This document shows positions 5,732-7,121 of a stretch of 7,121 nt of DNA, piece by piece. Location: the NCBI GenBank assembly GCA_025454185.1, contig JALOOY010000114.1, positions 1-7,121 of the forward strand, read 5' to 3'. The stretch's first letter is position 1; each line of letters starts with the position of its first letter. This DNA comes from Thermodesulfobacteriota bacterium (GTDB lineage: Bacteria > Desulfobacterota > RBG-13-43-22). The notes beneath the pieces are model-generated. The model was given only the letters and a program-made list of their open reading frames with translations, was not told the origin of the DNA and ran no database searches. The translations under genes and the position numbers were made by a program.

Positions 5732-7121
5732 AAAATCATCAAACCCATCCCCAAACCGCATTCCCAGCAAACCGAAAGCATTAACCCCTGCGGAAGCCCC
5801 CGCCAATCTGGACCGGGTGGAGTTTCACCGTCACGGGTTAGCCCTGGTACCGGACGGGATTGAACGCCGGCCGGGAGTGGCCTACATTATTTCAGGGGAA
5901 AAGCCTCTGGTGGAACAGCGTTATTGTTCCTGCTCCCTGGCGGGCCGACAGACTTGTCCGCACATTCATTTGTTATCCCGAAGTCAGGCGGCCCTGATTC
6001 GCTCTTTCGGGGGGAAATCGCCCCCAGGATTCCCGGGAAACCGTCGATTCGGTAAAGGTTCGTATTCTGCCGCAGGACGAGAACAGGCAAATCCGAATCT
6101 ACGACGACGAAGAACGCGAAATGGTTGTTTATCTCTCCAGGGGGGCGGACGCCGGACGGTTGTTGGAGCGCTTCAATCAGGTCCCGGCCGTCGATGCCGT
6201 TCCCAGCCGGGCGGCCCTCCTGAAGAGGCTGGGAGAGCTAACCCTTTCGGAAAACGAGCTGGCCATGGACCGGATGGGCTTCCAGTCCATCGGACAGGTC
6301 CTGGCTCAGAAATTCTGGTATCGTCTGGCCTACCATCTCTTCCGGGAATTCCCCGATCAGGCGCTGACCCTAGCCCCGGCTATCGAAGAGAAGACCGGCC
6401 GCTTCTTCCTGGTGGGCAAAGGGCCGGAAGGTCCCTTGTTTCAACTGGTCCTGCCCCGGGAAAAGGTACGAGCCGTGCTCCGGAATTTTCAGGACCAGCT
6501 TTTGAATGACCACCAACTGGCCCTCTCCCCGGTGCCGCTCAAATCCCTTTTTAAAATTTCGGCCACTACGGAGATGGATCTGGAAATCAGACCCCTGGTG
6601 GAGGTCCTGCAGGCCGACGGGGAAAGGAGGTATCTCGAGCGGGAAGAGTTGGAAAAATACCGGTACGGGGATTTGATCTATGTAAAGGAACTGGGCCTGC
6701 TGGCGGAACTGGAACGCCCGGGCGCCCCGGAACGAAAATTCACGGCCCCGGTAAAAATGGTGCTCAAGAAATCTCAGGTGCCGGAGTTTTTACAGGAATA
6801 CGGTTCGCTCCTGAAGGACGAGACCCAGCTTGTGGACGCCTCGGTCAAAAACCTGAAGATCTTCGATCAAGCAGAAAGACTGGAGATCCTGCCCGAGGCC
6901 ATCGATCGGGACTGGTGTTGGCTTTCCGTCCGCTATGGATTTGGCCAGTCCTTGGTCTCTTTGTGGGACATCTTGGAGACCCGCCGTGAGGGGCAGCGCT
7001 ATCTGGCCGTTCCGGAGGGTTGGGTGGATTGCCGGGCCCCGGAGTGGGATGAATTGGCTTTTTTGGAAGAGAAAGGGCTCAAAATACCTAAGGCAGCCCC
7101 GGGGGAAAAACTCAAATTGTC
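5703..7121 (+). CDS. SWIM zinc-finger / SNF2-helicase-type protein, frameshifted and 3' truncated by window edge
   Basis: From TTG 5703 the frame reads (M)ARKKDQKDKKSS, a Lys/Pro-rich tail, then a small domain with C75-x-C77-x7-C85-x-H87 (CSC...CPH). This is the CxCxnCxH signature of SWIM zinc fingers. The sequence then changes frame: one base must be skipped near 6009-6025 to continue into SPQDSRETVDSVKVRILPQ and a long open frame (5998 to the edge, no stop). That frame includes RIYDDEEREMVVYLSRG, a helical middle region, and DWCWLSVRYGFG (6910-6945) with EGWVDCRAPEWDEL further on. This layout (SWIM, then associated region) is that of the N-terminal half of bacterial SNF2-family ATPases; the helicase motors would lie beyond the window, so the SNF2 assignment is inference. 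A gene finder would probably begin the second part at ATG 6121. The original frame runs on without a stop to 6509, but its Arg/Gly/Pro-rich translation is not protein-like. Confidence 0.7.
6009..6025 (+). other. Apparent +1 frameshift site (G6 and C5 tracts)
   Basis: A run of six G (6009-6014) and a run of five C (6021-6025) flank AAATCG. Removing one base from either run joins the SWIM frame to the downstream frame without any stop: C removal gives SFGGKSPQDS, G removal gives SFGGNRPQDS. The downstream frame has a stop (TGA 5995-5997) just before this point, which confines the junction to roughly 5998-6030. This is a sequencing or assembly error, a real inactivating mutation, or less likely programmed frameshifting. 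Confidence 0.7.

Noticed and set aside
5385..6509. 374-residue plus-strand frame spanning two genes
   Set aside because: Only the part from about 5703 to 6020 is protein-like (SWIM region). The start lies in the phosphoribosyltransferase gene in the wrong frame, and the end is an Arg/Gly/Pro-rich shadow after the frameshift.

Overview
The window (about 57% G+C by impression) carries four substantial protein genes and no tRNA, rRNA, CRISPR array or insertion sequence that I can see. The mix of a PMP-type parallel beta-helix secreted protein, a multi-pass membrane histidine kinase, an NtrC-type sigma54 activator and a SWIM/SNF2 protein suggests a Gram-negative bacterium, most likely Desulfobacterota (former Deltaproteobacteria). 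That placement is inference from gene content, not from a marker gene.

Left two thirds, minus strand, read from right to left: a sensor histidine kinase (start about 4865), a 144-bp spacer, an NtrC-type response regulator (2225 to 861), a 255-bp regulatory spacer (860 to 606), then a secreted beta-helix repeat protein that starts at 605 and runs off the left edge. The 255-bp spacer holds, in order of transcription, two 14-bp palindromes 31 bp apart, an A/T-rich stretch with an IHF-like site, and a -24/-12 sigma54 promoter with exact GG/GC spacing. This is the textbook layout of an enhancer-driven sigma54 promoter. The simplest reading is a self-contained circuit: the kinase senses an envelope signal, phosphorylates the regulator, and the regulator binds the palindromes and activates the beta-helix gene just downstream of its own gene.

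Right third, plus strand, divergent from the kinase: a phosphoribosyltransferase-like protein (4997-5731) whose end overlaps a second gene starting at a TTG at 5703. The second gene encodes an N-terminal SWIM zinc finger followed by a long region resembling the N-terminal part of bacterial SNF2-family helicases. It runs off the right edge. Its reading frame is broken by an apparent one-base insertion in or near a G6/C5 homopolymer pair (6009-6025), which is either a real mutation or a sequencing error.

The divergent region (4866-4996) carries a plausible sigma70 promoter for the kinase and a weaker one for the phosphoribosyltransferase. The most interesting part of the window is the predicted two-component/sigma54 control of the beta-helix surface protein. 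Its layout recalls PrsK/PrsR control of PEP-CTERM proteins, but the kinase here has a PDZ-like extracytoplasmic segment.
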